Assembly (NCBI RefSeq): GCF_006539545.1
Contig: NZ_BJNF01000002.1
Span: 1-64,000 of the forward strand
Direction of reading: 5' to 3'
DNA from: Nitrobacter winogradskyi
Lineage (GTDB): Bacteria; Pseudomonadota; Alphaproteobacteria; Rhizobiales; Xanthobacteraceae
Length of the DNA: 64,000 bases
Shown: positions 16,495 to 26,533 of the stretch, one piece after another
How the letters are laid out: every line of letters starts with the position of its first letter
Numbering within the stretch: position 1 is the first letter of the stretch
Translations under genes and position numbers: made by a program
Notes under the pieces: model-generated
Told to the model about the DNA's origin: nothing
Database searches by the model: none
The model's input: only the letters and a program-made list of their open reading frames with translations

Positions 16495-17493
16495 ATGACG
16501 GCGCCGCCGGTTCGTCATGTGCCCGTGCTCGGCCGGGAGGCGGTCGCCATGCTGGCGCCGCGGGCCGGCGGCGTCTACGTCGATGCCACGTTCGGGGCCG
16601 GAGGCTATTCACGCGCCATTCTCGCAACCGCGGAGACCCGCGTGATCGGGATCGACCGCGACCCCACCGCCATTGCCGGCGGCTCCGGCCTGGTGGAGGA
16701 GTCTGGCGGCAGGTTAACGCTGGTCGAGGACCGCTTCTCCCATCTCGCCGCGGTCTGCGCGGCGCAGGACGCCGCCGCCGTCGATGGCGTCGTCATGGAT
16801 GTCGGGGTCTCCTCCATGCAGCTGGACGAGGCCGATCGGGGCTTCTCCTTTCGTCTCGACGGGCCGCTCGACATGCGCATGAGCGGGCAGGGGCCGACCG
16901 CGGCCGACGTCGTGGCGCGCGCTTCCGAGGCCGATCTCGCCGATATCATCTATATCTTTGGCGAGGAGCGCCGTTCGCGCGCCGTCGCCCGCGCCATCGT
17001 CATGGCGCGGCGGCACGGTCCGATCGCGACCACGCGGGCGCTGGCCGATATCGTCTCAAAGGTGGTTCGCGCCAAGCCGCACGAGATTCATCCGGCGACG
17101 CGGACGTTTCAGGCTCTGCGGATCTTCGTCAACGAGGAACTGGACGAACTGATCGCGGCGCTGGCCGCGGCGGAACGCGTGCTGAAGCCAGGCGGCCGGC
17201 TTGCCGTGGTGTCCTTTCATTCGTTGGAGGACCGCATCGTCAAGAATTTCCTGGCCTGGCGCGGCAAGACGGGCGGCGGCTCACGCCATCGGCCTGAAAT
17301 CGAACGGGCGCCGCCGAGCTTTGCCATTCTGACCAAGCGTCCGCTGACGCCGTGTGACGACGAAATCCGGGCCAACCCGCGCGCGCGCTCCGCCAGGCTG
17401 CGCGCCGCCGAGCGTACCGATGCGGCCGCGATCGATGACGGCGCCGAGCGTCCGGCCTGGCCATCGCTCGCCAACGTGATGCGCGGAGGCTGA
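16495..17493 (+). CDS. rsmH: 16S rRNA (cytosine1402-N4)-methyltransferase
   Basis: RsmH (MraW) methylates N4 of C1402 in 16S rRNA using S-adenosylmethionine. The 332-residue product has the SAM-binding motif [15 protein letters not shown] (about 23-37), [16 protein letters not shown] (about 96-111) and [13 protein letters not shown] (about 238-250), all typical. ATG 16495 follows GGAGGCG; the open frame runs 258 bases further upstream, but that part has no RsmH-like sequence. It opens the dcw cluster and is five bases from ftsL. Confidence 0.95.
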   Translation: MTAPPVRHVPVLGREAVAMLAPRAGGVYVDATFGAGGYSRAILATAETRVIGIDRDPTAIAGGSGLVEESGGRLTLVEDRFSHLAAVCAAQDAAAVDGVVMDVGVSSMQLDEADRGFSFRLDGPLDMRMSGQGPTAADVVARASEADLADIIYIFGEERRSRAVARAIVMARRHGPIATTRALADIVSKVVRAKPHEIHPATRTFQALRIFVNEELDELIAALAAAERVLKPGGRLAVVSFHSLEDRIVKNFLAWRGKTGGGSRHRPEIERAPPSFAILTKRPLTPCDDEIRANPRARSARLRAAERTDAAAIDDGAERPAWPSLANVMRGG

Positions 17494-17497
17494 TGAG

Positions 17498-17878
17498 GTG
17501 CGGATCATCCATTTCCTCGTCGTCTGCGCGCTGGTCTATGCGGCATCGTATGTCTACCGCATCAAGATGGATTCGACCTCCCGCACCGAGCGTGTGTCGC
17601 GGCTTCAGGCTCAGGTGCGCGAGCAGCGCGAGGCGATCGCGATCCTGCGCGCGGAATGGGCGAGGCTCGATGCGCCGCAGCGTCTGCGAATTCTGGCCGA
17701 ACGACATTTGAAACTGAAGCCGATCGAAGCCAGACAGTTCGATTCGCTGAAGAACCTGCCGGAGCGGCCGCCGAGCCTGGTGCCGCCCGGCACCTCCGAT
17801 CCGATCGGCGCCATGATTGAGATCATCGATCCCGACGTCATCACCGGCTCTCTGCCGTCGCAGGAGGCTCCGCAATGA
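17498..17878 (+). CDS. ftsL: Cell division protein FtsL
   Basis: The 126-residue protein has a very short cytoplasmic start, one membrane segment (about 3-22, IIHFLVVCALVYAASYVY) and a periplasmic coiled coil (about 28-65, RVSRLQAQVREQREAIAIL), which is the FtsL layout. It bridges FtsQ and FtsB to FtsWI in the divisome. The start is GTG 17498 behind GGAGG. Sequence conservation in FtsL is low, so position between rsmH and ftsI is a main argument. The stop overlaps the ftsI start by four bases (ATGA), implying coupling. Confidence 0.88.
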   Translation: MRIIHFLVVCALVYAASYVYRIKMDSTSRTERVSRLQAQVREQREAIAILRAEWARLDAPQRLRILAERHLKLKPIEARQFDSLKNLPERPPSLVPPGTSDPIGAMIEIIDPDVITGSLPSQEAPQ

Positions 17879-19614
17879 TCGGCCAGAACAGGCTTCCGCC
17901 GGCGCTCTGGAGCCAGCGCCTGATCCGCAACCTGCTCTACGGCCGCAATGTGGATCGCGCCGCCAAGGCGCGGGTGCGCGTCGGCCTCGTCATCATCCTG
18001 TTCGCGCTGATCTATACGGTGGTCGCGACGCGCCTTGTCATGTTCGCGGCCTTTCCGGATGATCGGGGAGGGCGCCGCACCGCTTCGCAGGACGCGATCG
18101 CCACGGCGCGACCCGATATCATCGACCGCAACGGCCAGGTTCTTGCGACCGATATCAAGTCGCCGAGCCTGTTCGGCGAGCCGCGCCGCCTCATCGACAG
18201 GGACGAGGCGGTCGAGCTGCTGACGGCGACGCTGCCGGATCTGGAGACCGCCGAGGTTCGACAGCGTCTTGGCACCCGCAAGGGTTTTGTCTGGCTGAAA
18301 CGCGAGATCACCCCTGCGCAGCAGAAGGAAATTCACAGTCTCGGCATTCCCGGCATCGGCTTCCTGCGCGAGAACAAGCGCGTTTATCCAAGCGGCCGCG
18401 AGGTCGCGCACCTGATCGGGCTCGTCAACATCGATAACCAGGGCATCGCCGGGATGGAGAAGTGGCTCGACAGCAACGGGCTCGCTGACCTGCACCGCGC
18501 CGGCTTCGCCACCGACCGCCTGCAGAAGCCGGTGGAGTTGTCGATCGACCTGCGTGTCGAACACGCGCTGCGCGACGAGCTTCTGAAAGCCAAGGATCAT
18601 TATCGGGCCAAGGCCGCCTCGGGCATCGTCTCCAACGTGCGGACCGGCGAGATCGTCGCGATGGTCTCCTTGCCGGATTTCGATCCCAACAATCCGAAGG
18701 AGGCGCATGATCCCGATCGCATCAACCGCCTGACCACGGGCGTGTACGAGATGGGATCGACCTTCAAGGCGTTCACGCTGGCGATGGCGCTCGATTCCGG
18801 CAGGTATGGCCTGAATTCGATGTGGGATGCGCGTGCTCCGCTGCGCTACGGCCGCTTCACGATCCACGACGACCACTCGATGGGTCGCTTCATCAGCATG
18901 AAGGAAGTGTTCACCTACTCATCCAACATCGGCGCGGCGCGGATCGCGCTTGCGCAAGGCGTCGAGGCGCACAAGGCGTTCCTGCGCAGGATGGGCCAGA
19001 TGGATCGCCTGCGCACGGAGTTGCCGGAAAGCGCCTCGCCGATCCTGCCGCGCAAATGGGGTGAACTGAACACCGTCACCATCGCTTTCGGGCACGGCAT
19101 GGCGGTGGCGCCGTTGCAGGCGGTGATGGGGATCGATGCGCTGGTCAACGGCGGCTGGCTGATTCCGCCCACCTTCCTGAAGCGCACCGAAGAGGAGGCG
19201 ATGGCGGTCGCCAGGCGCGTCATCAAGCAGGAGACCAGCGACAAGATGCGCTTTCTGCTGCGACTGAACGCCGAGGTGGGGACCGCGAGGAAGGCCGATG
19301 TCAAAGGCTACTATGTCGGCGGCAAGACCGGCACTTCTGAGAAGGTCATCAACGGCCGCTACGCGAAAAAACGCGTGCTCAACTCCTTCACCGCGATTCT
19401 GCCGGCGGACAATCCCCAATACCAGATTCTGGTCATGCTGGACGAGCCGCAGCCGCTCAAGGAAACCCATGGCTTCATCACCTCCGGCTGGAATGCGGTT
19501 CCGACCGGCGGCAAGGTCATCGCGCGCATCGCCCCGCTGCTCGGCGTGCAGCCGCGGTTCGATCTGCCGCCGTCCGAGCGCCTCATTCTTGCGGCATCGA
19601 GGGCGACGCAGTAG
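17875..19614 (+). CDS. ftsI: Peptidoglycan transpeptidase FtsI (PBP3)
   Basis: This septal transpeptidase cross-links peptides and is a class B penicillin-binding protein. The 579-residue product has an N-terminal membrane anchor (about 35-60), a dimerisation domain (about 75-220) and a transpeptidase domain with Ser295-T-F-Lys298, the S349-S-N351 triad and Lys484-T-G-T. All catalytic motifs are intact. The short coupling overlap with ftsL and an 83-base gap to murE suggest one transcript. Confidence 0.96.
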   Translation: MIGQNRLPPALWSQRLIRNLLYGRNVDRAAKARVRVGLVIILFALIYTVVATRLVMFAAFPDDRGGRRTASQDAIATARPDIIDRNGQVLATDIKSPSLFGEPRRLIDRDEAVELLTATLPDLETAEVRQRLGTRKGFVWLKREITPAQQKEIHSLGIPGIGFLRENKRVYPSGREVAHLIGLVNIDNQGIAGMEKWLDSNGLADLHRAGFATDRLQKPVELSIDLRVEHALRDELLKAKDHYRAKAASGIVSNVRTGEIVAMVSLPDFDPNNPKEAHDPDRINRLTTGVYEMGSTFKAFTLAMALDSGRYGLNSMWDARAPLRYGRFTIHDDHSMGRFISMKEVFTYSSNIGAARIALAQGVEAHKAFLRRMGQMDRLRTELPESASPILPRKWGELNTVTIAFGHGMAVAPLQAVMGIDALVNGGWLIPPTFLKRTEEEAMAVARRVIKQETSDKMRFLLRLNAEVGTARKADVKGYYVGGKTGTSEKVINGRYAKKRVLNSFTAILPADNPQYQILVMLDEPQPLKETHGFITSGWNAVPTGGKVIARIAPLLGVQPRFDLPPSERLILAASRATQ

Positions 19615-19697
19615 GGCGAGGTTTGTTTCATTTCAGCGCGCCTCGCGGCAAACGCCGGACTGCGGGGTCAAATTAAAGCTACGGGCTGGGGAGATTC

Positions 19698-21155
19698 ATG
19701 AAACTTCGCGAGCTTTTCGGCGACGACGCCACCATGGACGCGCCGGCCGGCGAGCTTGCCGTCACGGGTCTCGCGGCGGATAGCCGCGCGGTGAAGCCGG
19801 GTGATCTTTTCTTCGCGCTTGCCGGCTCGAAAACGGATGGCGCGCGGTTCATCGACGCCGCGATCGCGTCGGGCGCGGTGGCGGTTGCCGGTGATCATGC
19901 GCCTGCGCGCGGGCGCGTCCCGTTCATCGCAACGCCGAATCCGCGACGCGCGCTGGCGCTGGCGGCGGCAAAATTCTATCCGCGGCAGCCCGCAACCATT
20001 GCCGCCGTGACCGGGACCAGCGGCAAAACCTCGGTCGCGGCCTTCACCCGGCAGATCTGGCAGCGGCTCGGATATTCGTCCGCGAGCATCGGCACCGTCG
20101 GCGTGGTCGCGCCCTCGCGCGCGGTCTACGGCTCGGTGACGACGCCAGATCCGATCGAACTGCATCGGGAGCTGGATCAGCTTGCGGGCGAAGGCGTCAC
20201 GCATCTGGCGCTGGAAGCGTCCTCGCACGGTCTTGATCAGTATCGGGTCGATGGCGTACGCGTGCGCGCCGCCGGCTTCACCAACCTGTCGCGCGATCAC
20301 ATGGATTATCATCCGACCGTTGAGCACTATCTCGCTACCAAGCTGCGGCTGTTTCGCGATCTGGTCGAACCGGACGGCATCGCGGTGATCTGCGCCGATC
20401 ATGACTGCTCGGATACGGTGATCGAAGCGGCGGGCGCGCGCAACGTGCCGGTGATGCGCGTCGGCCGCCGTGGCGACGGCGCGCGGATGGGCATTCGCCT
20501 GGTCGAGGCGGCGATCGATGGTTTTGCGCAACGGGTCACGCTCGAACACGCAGGGCGCGAGCGTGTCATCCGCCTGCCTCTGGTCGGAGAATTCCAGATC
20601 GAGAATGCGCTGGTGTCGGCCGGTCTGGTCATCGGCACCGGTGGCGATGTGGATCAGACCTTCGCGGCGCTCGAGCATCTCGAAGGCGCAAGGGGGCGGC
20701 TCGAACGGGTCGGTGAGCGCGATGGCGCTCCGGTCTTCGTTGATTACGCCCACAAGCCTGACGCGCTGGCGAAGGCGTTGCAGGCGTTGAGGCCTTATGC
20801 GAAGCGCAAGCTCGTCGTGGTGTTCGGAGCAGGCGGGGATCGCGATGCAGGCAAGCGCCCGCTGATGGGCGCGATCGCCGCCGATAACGCGGATGAGGTA
20901 ATCGTGACCGACGATAATCCGCGCGGTGAGGATCCCGCCGCGATCCGCGCCGCGATCCTGGCCGCCGCCCCTAGCGCCCGCGAGATCGGTGATCGCGCCG
21001 AGGCGATCAAGACCGCGATCGCAAGCCTGCAACCGGGAGACGCCTTGCTGATCGCGGGCAAGGGCCACGAGACCGGACAGATCGTCGGCGATCGCGTGCT
21101 GCCGTTCAGCGACCACGAGGCCGCCGGTGCGGCGTTGACGTCGAGGCGGATATGA
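19698..21155 (+). CDS. murE: UDP-MurNAc-tripeptide synthetase (meso-DAP adding)
   Basis: MurE adds meso-diaminopimelate to UDP-MurNAc-L-Ala-D-Glu. The 485-residue product has the P-loop AAVTGTSGKTS (about 102-112), the Mur-ligase motif HLALEASSHGLDQYR (about 172-186), and DDNPRGEDP (about 405-413). The DNPR form is the signature for meso-DAP rather than lysine. The start has GGGGAG eight bases upstream. It overlaps murF by four bases. Confidence 0.96.
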   Translation: MKLRELFGDDATMDAPAGELAVTGLAADSRAVKPGDLFFALAGSKTDGARFIDAAIASGAVAVAGDHAPARGRVPFIATPNPRRALALAAAKFYPRQPATIAAVTGTSGKTSVAAFTRQIWQRLGYSSASIGTVGVVAPSRAVYGSVTTPDPIELHRELDQLAGEGVTHLALEASSHGLDQYRVDGVRVRAAGFTNLSRDHMDYHPTVEHYLATKLRLFRDLVEPDGIAVICADHDCSDTVIEAAGARNVPVMRVGRRGDGARMGIRLVEAAIDGFAQRVTLEHAGRERVIRLPLVGEFQIENALVSAGLVIGTGGDVDQTFAALEHLEGARGRLERVGERDGAPVFVDYAHKPDALAKALQALRPYAKRKLVVVFGAGGDRDAGKRPLMGAIAADNADEVIVTDDNPRGEDPAAIRAAILAAAPSAREIGDRAEAIKTAIASLQPGDALLIAGKGHETGQIVGDRVLPFSDHEAAGAALTSRRI

Positions 21156-22582
21156 GCGCGCCCCCGTTGTGGACGTTGGACGAAATGGCCGCGGCGATGC
21201 GCGCGGAAGGGCGAGGGCCCTTGCCCGCGGCGATCACCGGCATTTCCATCGACAGCCGCACCGTTGCGCCCGGCGAGGCTTATTTCGCGATCAGGGGCGA
21301 TGTGCATGACGGCCACGCTTTCGTCGATGCCGCCTTGACGGCGGGCGCGGCAGTGGCGGTGGTCGAGGCCGCGCAGCGCGATCAGTTCGCCCTTGAGGCG
21401 CCGTTGCTGGTCGTCGATGACGTGCTCGCGGCCTTGTGCGATCTGGCGCGGGCTTCGCGCGCGCGTCTTGCCGCTCAGGTGATCGCGGTGACGGGCTCCG
21501 TCGGCAAGACTTCCACAAAGGAGGCGCTGCGCGGTGTCCTTGGCGCGCAGGGCAACACCCACGTCTCGGTGGCTTCGTTCAACAACCACTGGGGCGTGCC
21601 GCTGTCGCTGGCGCGCTGCCCGGCGGACGCGCGTTTCGCGGTCTTCGAGATCGGGATGAATCATGCCGGCGAGATCACGCCGCTGGTGAAGATGGTGCGG
21701 CCGCATGTGGCGATCATCACCACGGTCGAGCCCGTGCATCTCGAATTCTTCTCCGGCGTCGAGGCGATCGCCGACGCCAAGGCGGAGATTTTCGAAGGCG
21801 TGCAGCCGGATGGCGCCGTCGTGCTCAACCGTGATAACGCGCAGTTCGCGCGGTTGCAGGAACGCGCGAGGAAACTCGGCATCGCGAAGATCGTCTCGTT
21901 CGGCGCGGACGAGAAAGCCGATGCGCGCCTGCTCGATGTGGCCTTGCATCCGGCTGGCTCGGCCGTGCACGCTGAAATCCTCGGCAGTGAGCTGACCTAC
22001 AAGCTTGGCATGCCCGGCCGTCACATGGCGATGAATTCGCTCGCGGTGCTGGCGGCGGCGTCGCTGGCCGGCGCCGATCTTGTGCTTGCGGGTCTTGCGC
22101 TGTCGCAGGCGCAGCCGGCCGCGGGGCGCGGCGTGCGTCGGGCGCTGGCCGTGAGGGGTGGCGAGGCGATCCTGATCGACGAAAGCTATAACGCCAATCC
22201 TGCTTCGATGGCGGCGGCGCTGAACGTGCTCGGCGAGGCCGGGGTCGGGACCAAGGGTCGCCGCATCGCGGTGTTGGGCGATATGCTGGAGCTTGGTCCC
22301 AAAAGCGCGGATCTGCATCGCGACCTGACCGAGGCGATCAACGCCAATGACGTCGACATGATATTTTGCTGCGGTCCCCTGATGCGCAATCTGTGGAATG
22401 CGCTTTCCTCCGGTAAGAGGGGCGGCTATGCAGAGAACTCGGCCGCGCTCGAATCGCAGGTGACGGCGGCGATCCGTTCCGGTGACGTCATCATGGTCAA
22501 GGGTTCGCTGGGTTCGCGGATGAAAGTGATCGTGACCGCGCTGGAGAAGCGATATTCCGGCGGCGCGGCTGAAATTCTGTAG
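21152..22582 (+). CDS. murF: UDP-MurNAc-tripeptide-D-alanyl-D-alanine ligase
   Basis: MurF adds the D-Ala-D-Ala dipeptide made by Ddl to complete the pentapeptide. The 476-residue product shows the P-loop VTGSVGKTSTKEAL (about 113-126), SFNNHWGVPLSLA (about 145-157), FEIGMNHAGEI (about 169-179) and DESYNANPASM (about 346-356). Its start overlaps murE (ATGA). After its stop comes a hairpin repeat that reaches the mraY ribosome-binding site. Confidence 0.95.
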   Translation: MSAPPLWTLDEMAAAMRAEGRGPLPAAITGISIDSRTVAPGEAYFAIRGDVHDGHAFVDAALTAGAAVAVVEAAQRDQFALEAPLLVVDDVLAALCDLARASRARLAAQVIAVTGSVGKTSTKEALRGVLGAQGNTHVSVASFNNHWGVPLSLARCPADARFAVFEIGMNHAGEITPLVKMVRPHVAIITTVEPVHLEFFSGVEAIADAKAEIFEGVQPDGAVVLNRDNAQFARLQERARKLGIAKIVSFGADEKADARLLDVALHPAGSAVHAEILGSELTYKLGMPGRHMAMNSLAVLAAASLAGADLVLAGLALSQAQPAAGRGVRRALAVRGGEAILIDESYNANPASMAAALNVLGEAGVGTKGRRIAVLGDMLELGPKSADLHRDLTEAINANDVDMIFCCGPLMRNLWNALSSGKRGGYAENSAALESQVTAAIRSGDVIMVKGSLGSRMKVIVTALEKRYSGGAAEIL

Positions 22583-22588
22583 GTTGCG

Positions 22589-22660
22589 GGGTGCCCCTTT
22601 GAATCCGGAGTTCGCTCAAGGGAGGCTTGCCAGAACTGGCGAACTTCGGAGTCGGGATAC
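22589..22660. repeat. CTAG-family hairpin that has lost its CTAG ends
   Basis: The left arm CCTTTGAATCCGGAGTTCGC and the right arm GCGAACTTCGGAGTCGGG pair with few mismatches around a loop of about 23 bases. Read in reverse, it corresponds to the element at 27713-27788. The right arm contains both candidate ribosome-binding sites of mraY (GGAG 22648-22651; GGGA 22654-22657), three bases or more before ATG 22664. Confidence 0.65.
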
Positions 22661-22663
22661 CCG

Positions 22664-23770
22664 ATGTTTTACTGGTTGATCGATCTTTCCAATACGGTCC
22701 CGGGGCTCGGCATCTTCAAGCCGCTTCTGAACGTCTTTCGCTACATCACCTTCCGCACCGGCGGCGCGGTGGTGACGGGCGCGCTGTTCGTGTTCCTGTT
22801 CGGGCCCTGGATCATCGACAATCTTCGCCTGCGACAGGGTAAAGGACAACCGATCCGCGCCGACGGCCCGCAGTCGCACCTCGTCAGCAAGAAGGGCACG
22901 CCGACGATGGGCGGCCTGATGATTTTGTCGGGCCTTGTTGTGTCGACCGTGCTGTGGGCCAATCCCCTCAATCCCTATGTCTGGATCGTGCTCGCGGTGA
23001 CGCTCGGTTTCGGCCTCATCGGTTTCTATGACGACTATCTGAAGGTGACCAAGCAGACCCATGCCGGATTTTCCGGAAGAACCCGCCTGCTGCTTGAGCT
23101 CCTGATCGCGCTGGCCGCGTGCTATGCGCTGACCCGGCTCGGCCGCGAGCCGTTCTCGACCGCGCTGGTGATCCCGTTCTTCAAGGACGTGGCGCTGGAT
23201 CTCGGCTGGTTCTTTCTCGGCTTCGGCGCCTTCATCATCGTCGGAGCCGGCAACGCGGTGAATCTCACCGATGGGCTCGACGGCCTCGCCATCGTGCCGG
23301 TCATGATCGCGGCGGCGAGCTTCGCCATGATCGCCTATCTCGCCGGCAACGCGATGTTCGCCGACTATCTCCAGATCAACTACATCGCCGGCGCGGGTGA
23401 ACTGGCGGTGCTGTGCGGCGCGGTGCTCGGGGCCGGCCTCGGTTTTCTCTGGTTCAACGCTCCGCCGGCCTCGATCTTCATGGGCGACACCGGTTCGCTG
23501 GCGCTCGGCGGCATGCTCGGCTCGATCGCGGTGGCGGTGAAGCATGAAATTGTGCTGGCCGTGATCGGCGGCCTGTTCGTGCTGGAAGCTGTGTCGGTGA
23601 TCGTGCAGGTGGCGTCGTTCAAGCTCACGGGAAAGCGCATCTTCAAGATGGCGCCGATCCACCACCACTTCGAGCAGCTCGGCTGGACCGAGCCGCAGAT
23701 CGTGATCAGGTTCTGGATCATTTCGGTGATGCTGGCGCTGGCCGGTCTTTCGACGCTGAAGCTGCGGTGA
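22664..23770 (+). CDS. mraY: Phospho-MurNAc-pentapeptide transferase
   Basis: MraY transfers phospho-MurNAc-pentapeptide to undecaprenyl phosphate, giving lipid I. The 368-residue product has about ten membrane segments and the family motifs KKGTPTMGG (about 75-83), GFYDDYLKV (about 121-129), [14 protein letters not shown] (about 198-211) and PIHHHFE (about 329-335), so the active-site Asp and His residues are intact. The ribosome-binding site lies inside a hairpin repeat. It is followed ten bases later by murD. Confidence 0.96.
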   Translation: MFYWLIDLSNTVPGLGIFKPLLNVFRYITFRTGGAVVTGALFVFLFGPWIIDNLRLRQGKGQPIRADGPQSHLVSKKGTPTMGGLMILSGLVVSTVLWANPLNPYVWIVLAVTLGFGLIGFYDDYLKVTKQTHAGFSGRTRLLLELLIALAACYALTRLGREPFSTALVIPFFKDVALDLGWFFLGFGAFIIVGAGNAVNLTDGLDGLAIVPVMIAAASFAMIAYLAGNAMFADYLQINYIAGAGELAVLCGAVLGAGLGFLWFNAPPASIFMGDTGSLALGGMLGSIAVAVKHEIVLAVIGGLFVLEAVSVIVQVASFKLTGKRIFKMAPIHHHFEQLGWTEPQIVIRFWIISVMLALAGLSTLKLR

Positions 23771-23780
23771 TAAAGACTCC

Positions 23781-25181
23781 ATGATCCCCGTCACATCCTT
23801 TTCCGGCAAGACGGTCGCGGTGTTCGGCCTCGGCGGCTCGGGCCTTGCGAGCTGTCACGCCCTGAAGGCGGGCGGCGCCGAGGTGATTGCGGGCGACGAC
23901 AACACCGACAATCTCGCGAAGGCGGCGCGGGCCGGTTTCATCACCGCGGATTTGCGAAACGTGGTGTGGGCGAACCTCGCCGCGCTGGTGCTTGCGCCGG
24001 GCGTGCCGCTGACGCATCCCTCGCCGCACTGGAGCGTGCTGGCGGCGCGACACGCGGGCGTCGAGGTGATCGGCGACATCGAGCTGTTCTGCCGGGAGCG
24101 GGCACGTCATGCGCCCGACGCGCCTTTCATCGCCATCACCGGCACCAATGGCAAGTCCACCACGACGGCGCTGGTCGCGCATCTGATGCGCGAGGCCGGA
24201 CACGACGTGCAGATGGGCGGCAACATCGGCACCGCGATTCTGTCGCTGGAGCCGCCGCGCAGGGGGCGCGTGCATGTGATCGAGATGTCGTCGTACCAGA
24301 TCGACCTCGCGCCCTCGCTCGATCCGTCCGTCGGCATTCTGCTCAACCTCAGTCCCGATCACCTCGATCGCCACGGCACCATCGAACATTATGCGCAGGT
24401 GAAGGAGAGGCTCATCGCCGCCGTGCAGCCGCAGGGCACGGCGGTCGTCGGTGTTGATGATCACTGGTGCGCGGCGGTCGCCGACCGTCAGGAGCAGGCC
24501 GGACGCAGCGTCGTGCGCGTGTCGGTGAAGCGGCCGCTGGCGCATGGCATCAGCGTCGAACAGGACAGGATCGTTCTCGTGTCCGGCGGCGCGCGCAGCG
24601 AAATCGCCGACATCGGCGGTATAGGCTCGTTGCGTGGGCGGCACAACGCGCAGAATGCGGCCTGCGCTTCGGCGGCGGCGCTGGCGCTCGGTGTCAGCCG
24701 GGAGATCCTGCAACAGGACCTGCGCAGTTTTCCCGGTCTCGCGCATCGGATGGAGCAGGTGGGACGCAAGGCCCATGTGCTGTTCGTCAACGACTCCAAG
24801 GGCACCAACGCCGACGCCACCGAGAAGGCGCTGTCGTCCTTCGACGAGATTTTCTGGATCGCGGGCGGCAAGCCGAAAAGCGGCGGCATCGCCTCGCTCG
24901 ACGCGTTTTTTCCGCGCATCCGGAAAGCCTATCTGATCGGCGCGGCGGCGCAGGAGTTCGCCGCGACGCTGGAGGGCAAGGTGGCCTACGAGATCAGCGG
25001 AACGCTGGAAGCCGCGGTGCCCGCCGCTGCGCGGGACGCGGAAGGAGCCGGCCGTGCGGGGGCGGTGGTGCTGTTGTCGCCGGCCTGCGCTTCATTCGAT
25101 CAGTTCCGCAATTTTGAAGTTCGCGGCGATCGTTTCCGCGAACTGGTTCAGGCGTTGCCGGGCGTTACGCCCGTCGTGTAG
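23781..25181 (+). CDS. murD: UDP-MurNAc-L-alanine-D-glutamate ligase
   Basis: MurD adds D-glutamate to UDP-MurNAc-L-Ala. The 466-residue product has the N-terminal UDP-binding [13 protein letters not shown] (about 16-28), the P-loop [13 protein letters not shown] (about 116-128), [10 protein letters not shown] (about 169-178), [11 protein letters not shown] (about 191-201) and [11 protein letters not shown] (about 336-346). The short distance from mraY indicates co-transcription. Confidence 0.95.
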   Translation: MIPVTSFSGKTVAVFGLGGSGLASCHALKAGGAEVIAGDDNTDNLAKAARAGFITADLRNVVWANLAALVLAPGVPLTHPSPHWSVLAARHAGVEVIGDIELFCRERARHAPDAPFIAITGTNGKSTTTALVAHLMREAGHDVQMGGNIGTAILSLEPPRRGRVHVIEMSSYQIDLAPSLDPSVGILLNLSPDHLDRHGTIEHYAQVKERLIAAVQPQGTAVVGVDDHWCAAVADRQEQAGRSVVRVSVKRPLAHGISVEQDRIVLVSGGARSEIADIGGIGSLRGRHNAQNAACASAAALALGVSREILQQDLRSFPGLAHRMEQVGRKAHVLFVNDSKGTNADATEKALSSFDEIFWIAGGKPKSGGIASLDAFFPRIRKAYLIGAAAQEFAATLEGKVAYEISGTLEAAVPAAARDAEGAGRAGAVVLLSPACASFDQFRNFEVRGDRFRELVQALPGVTPVV

Positions 25182-25327
25182 CTCGCGCCTCCGCAAGCAC
25201 CGCCTGAGTGCCCCGAACCATTCCTCGACGTGCTTTTGTGAGTCGCGGCAAAGATATAACGACAGCCTTAACTCTCCGGTAACCACGATAGGGGACCAAT
25301 GGGCGACCATCGCCCGCAGGACCTGTC

Positions 25328-26479
25328 ATGATCTCACGCGAACAACGCACGCCACTCTCGGAATGGTGGTGGACCGTGGATCGGCTGCTGCTGGCGGCCA
25401 TGGTGCTGTTGATGCTCACCGGCGTGGTGCTTTCGCTGGCGGCGAGCCCGTCGGTCGCGACCCGGATCGGGCTTGATCCGTTTCACTTCTTCCACCGTCA
25501 TGTGATGTTTCTGCTGCCGTCGATTGTCGTGATTGTTGGCGTGTCGTTCCTGTCGCCGCGCCAGATCCGCCGCTCCGCGCTGATCGTTTTCGCGATCAGC
25601 ATCGTTCTGATCGTGGCCACGCTCGGATTAGGTCCGGAGGTCAAGGGCGCGAAACGCTGGATCACGATCCTCGGCGTCAACATCCAGGCTTCGGAGTCCG
25701 CGAAACCCGCCTTCGTCGTGCTGGCGGCATGGCTGTTCTCGGAATCCGCGCGCAAGCCGGAGATGCCGGCGACCTCGATGGCGCTCGCGCTGCTGCTGAG
25801 TCTGGTGGCGCTGCTGGTGATGGAGCCGGACTTCGGCCAGACCATGCTGATCCTGACGGTGTGGGGCGCGCTGTTCTTCATTGCCGGGATGCGCATCATC
25901 TGGGTGTTCGGACTCGCGGGCACGGCGATGGCGGGTCTGTTCGCTGCCTACATGACTGTGCCGCACGTCGCGGCCCGCATCCGGCGCTTCATGGATCCGG
26001 CCTCCGGCGACACCTTCCAGGTCGATACCGCGATGGAGGCTTTCGCCAATGGCGGCTGGTTCGGGCTTGGTCCCGGCGAGGGCGTCGCCAAGCGGAGTCT
26101 CCCCGACAGTCACACCGATTTCGTGTTCGCCGTCGGTGCGGAAGAGTTCGGGATCATCATGTGCCTCGGGCTGCTGGCGCTGTTCACCTTCATCGTCATG
26201 CGCACGCTGTCGCGCGCCTACGCCTCCGAAGATCTGTTCTCGCGTTTCGCCGCGTCGGGACTCGCGATCATGTTCGGAATGCAGGCGGCCATCAACATGG
26301 CGGTCAACCTGCATCTGATTCCCGCCAAAGGCATGACGCTGCCGTTCATTTCCTATGGCGGCTCGTCGATGGTCTCGCTCGCTTATGGGGCGGGCTTGAT
26401 GCTGGCGCTGACGCGCGAGCGGCCGCGCACCGAAATGGAATCGATCGGGGAGAGCGCCGTTGCTCCGCGTTATGCGTAA
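25328..26479 (+). CDS. ftsW: Septal peptidoglycan glycosyltransferase FtsW
   Basis: FtsW is a SEDS-family polymerase working with FtsI at the septum. The 383-residue product has about ten membrane segments and SEDS motifs such as PSIVVIVGVSFLSPR, KGAKRWITILGVNIQASE in part, SLPDSHTDFVFAVGAEEFG and LPFISYGGSS. The acidic residues in the loop after HTDF are as expected. A 146-base gap from murD holds no recognised element. murG follows after 54 bases. Confidence 0.95.
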   Translation: MISREQRTPLSEWWWTVDRLLLAAMVLLMLTGVVLSLAASPSVATRIGLDPFHFFHRHVMFLLPSIVVIVGVSFLSPRQIRRSALIVFAISIVLIVATLGLGPEVKGAKRWITILGVNIQASESAKPAFVVLAAWLFSESARKPEMPATSMALALLLSLVALLVMEPDFGQTMLILTVWGALFFIAGMRIIWVFGLAGTAMAGLFAAYMTVPHVAARIRRFMDPASGDTFQVDTAMEAFANGGWFGLGPGEGVAKRSLPDSHTDFVFAVGAEEFGIIMCLGLLALFTFIVMRTLSRAYASEDLFSRFAASGLAIMFGMQAAINMAVNLHLIPAKGMTLPFISYGGSSMVSLAYGAGLMLALTRERPRTEMESIGESAVAPRYA

Positions 26480-26533
26480 ATTCACGACAAGCGCGAGCAT
26501 CACGAGGATCATTTCGTTCGGACGTCGAAGTCC

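Noticed and set aside
19668-22318. Long minus-strand frames (482 and 507 codons) opposite murE and murF
   Set aside because: They mirror well-conserved Mur ligases and have the composition of antisense shadows; no ribosome-binding site or domain is present.
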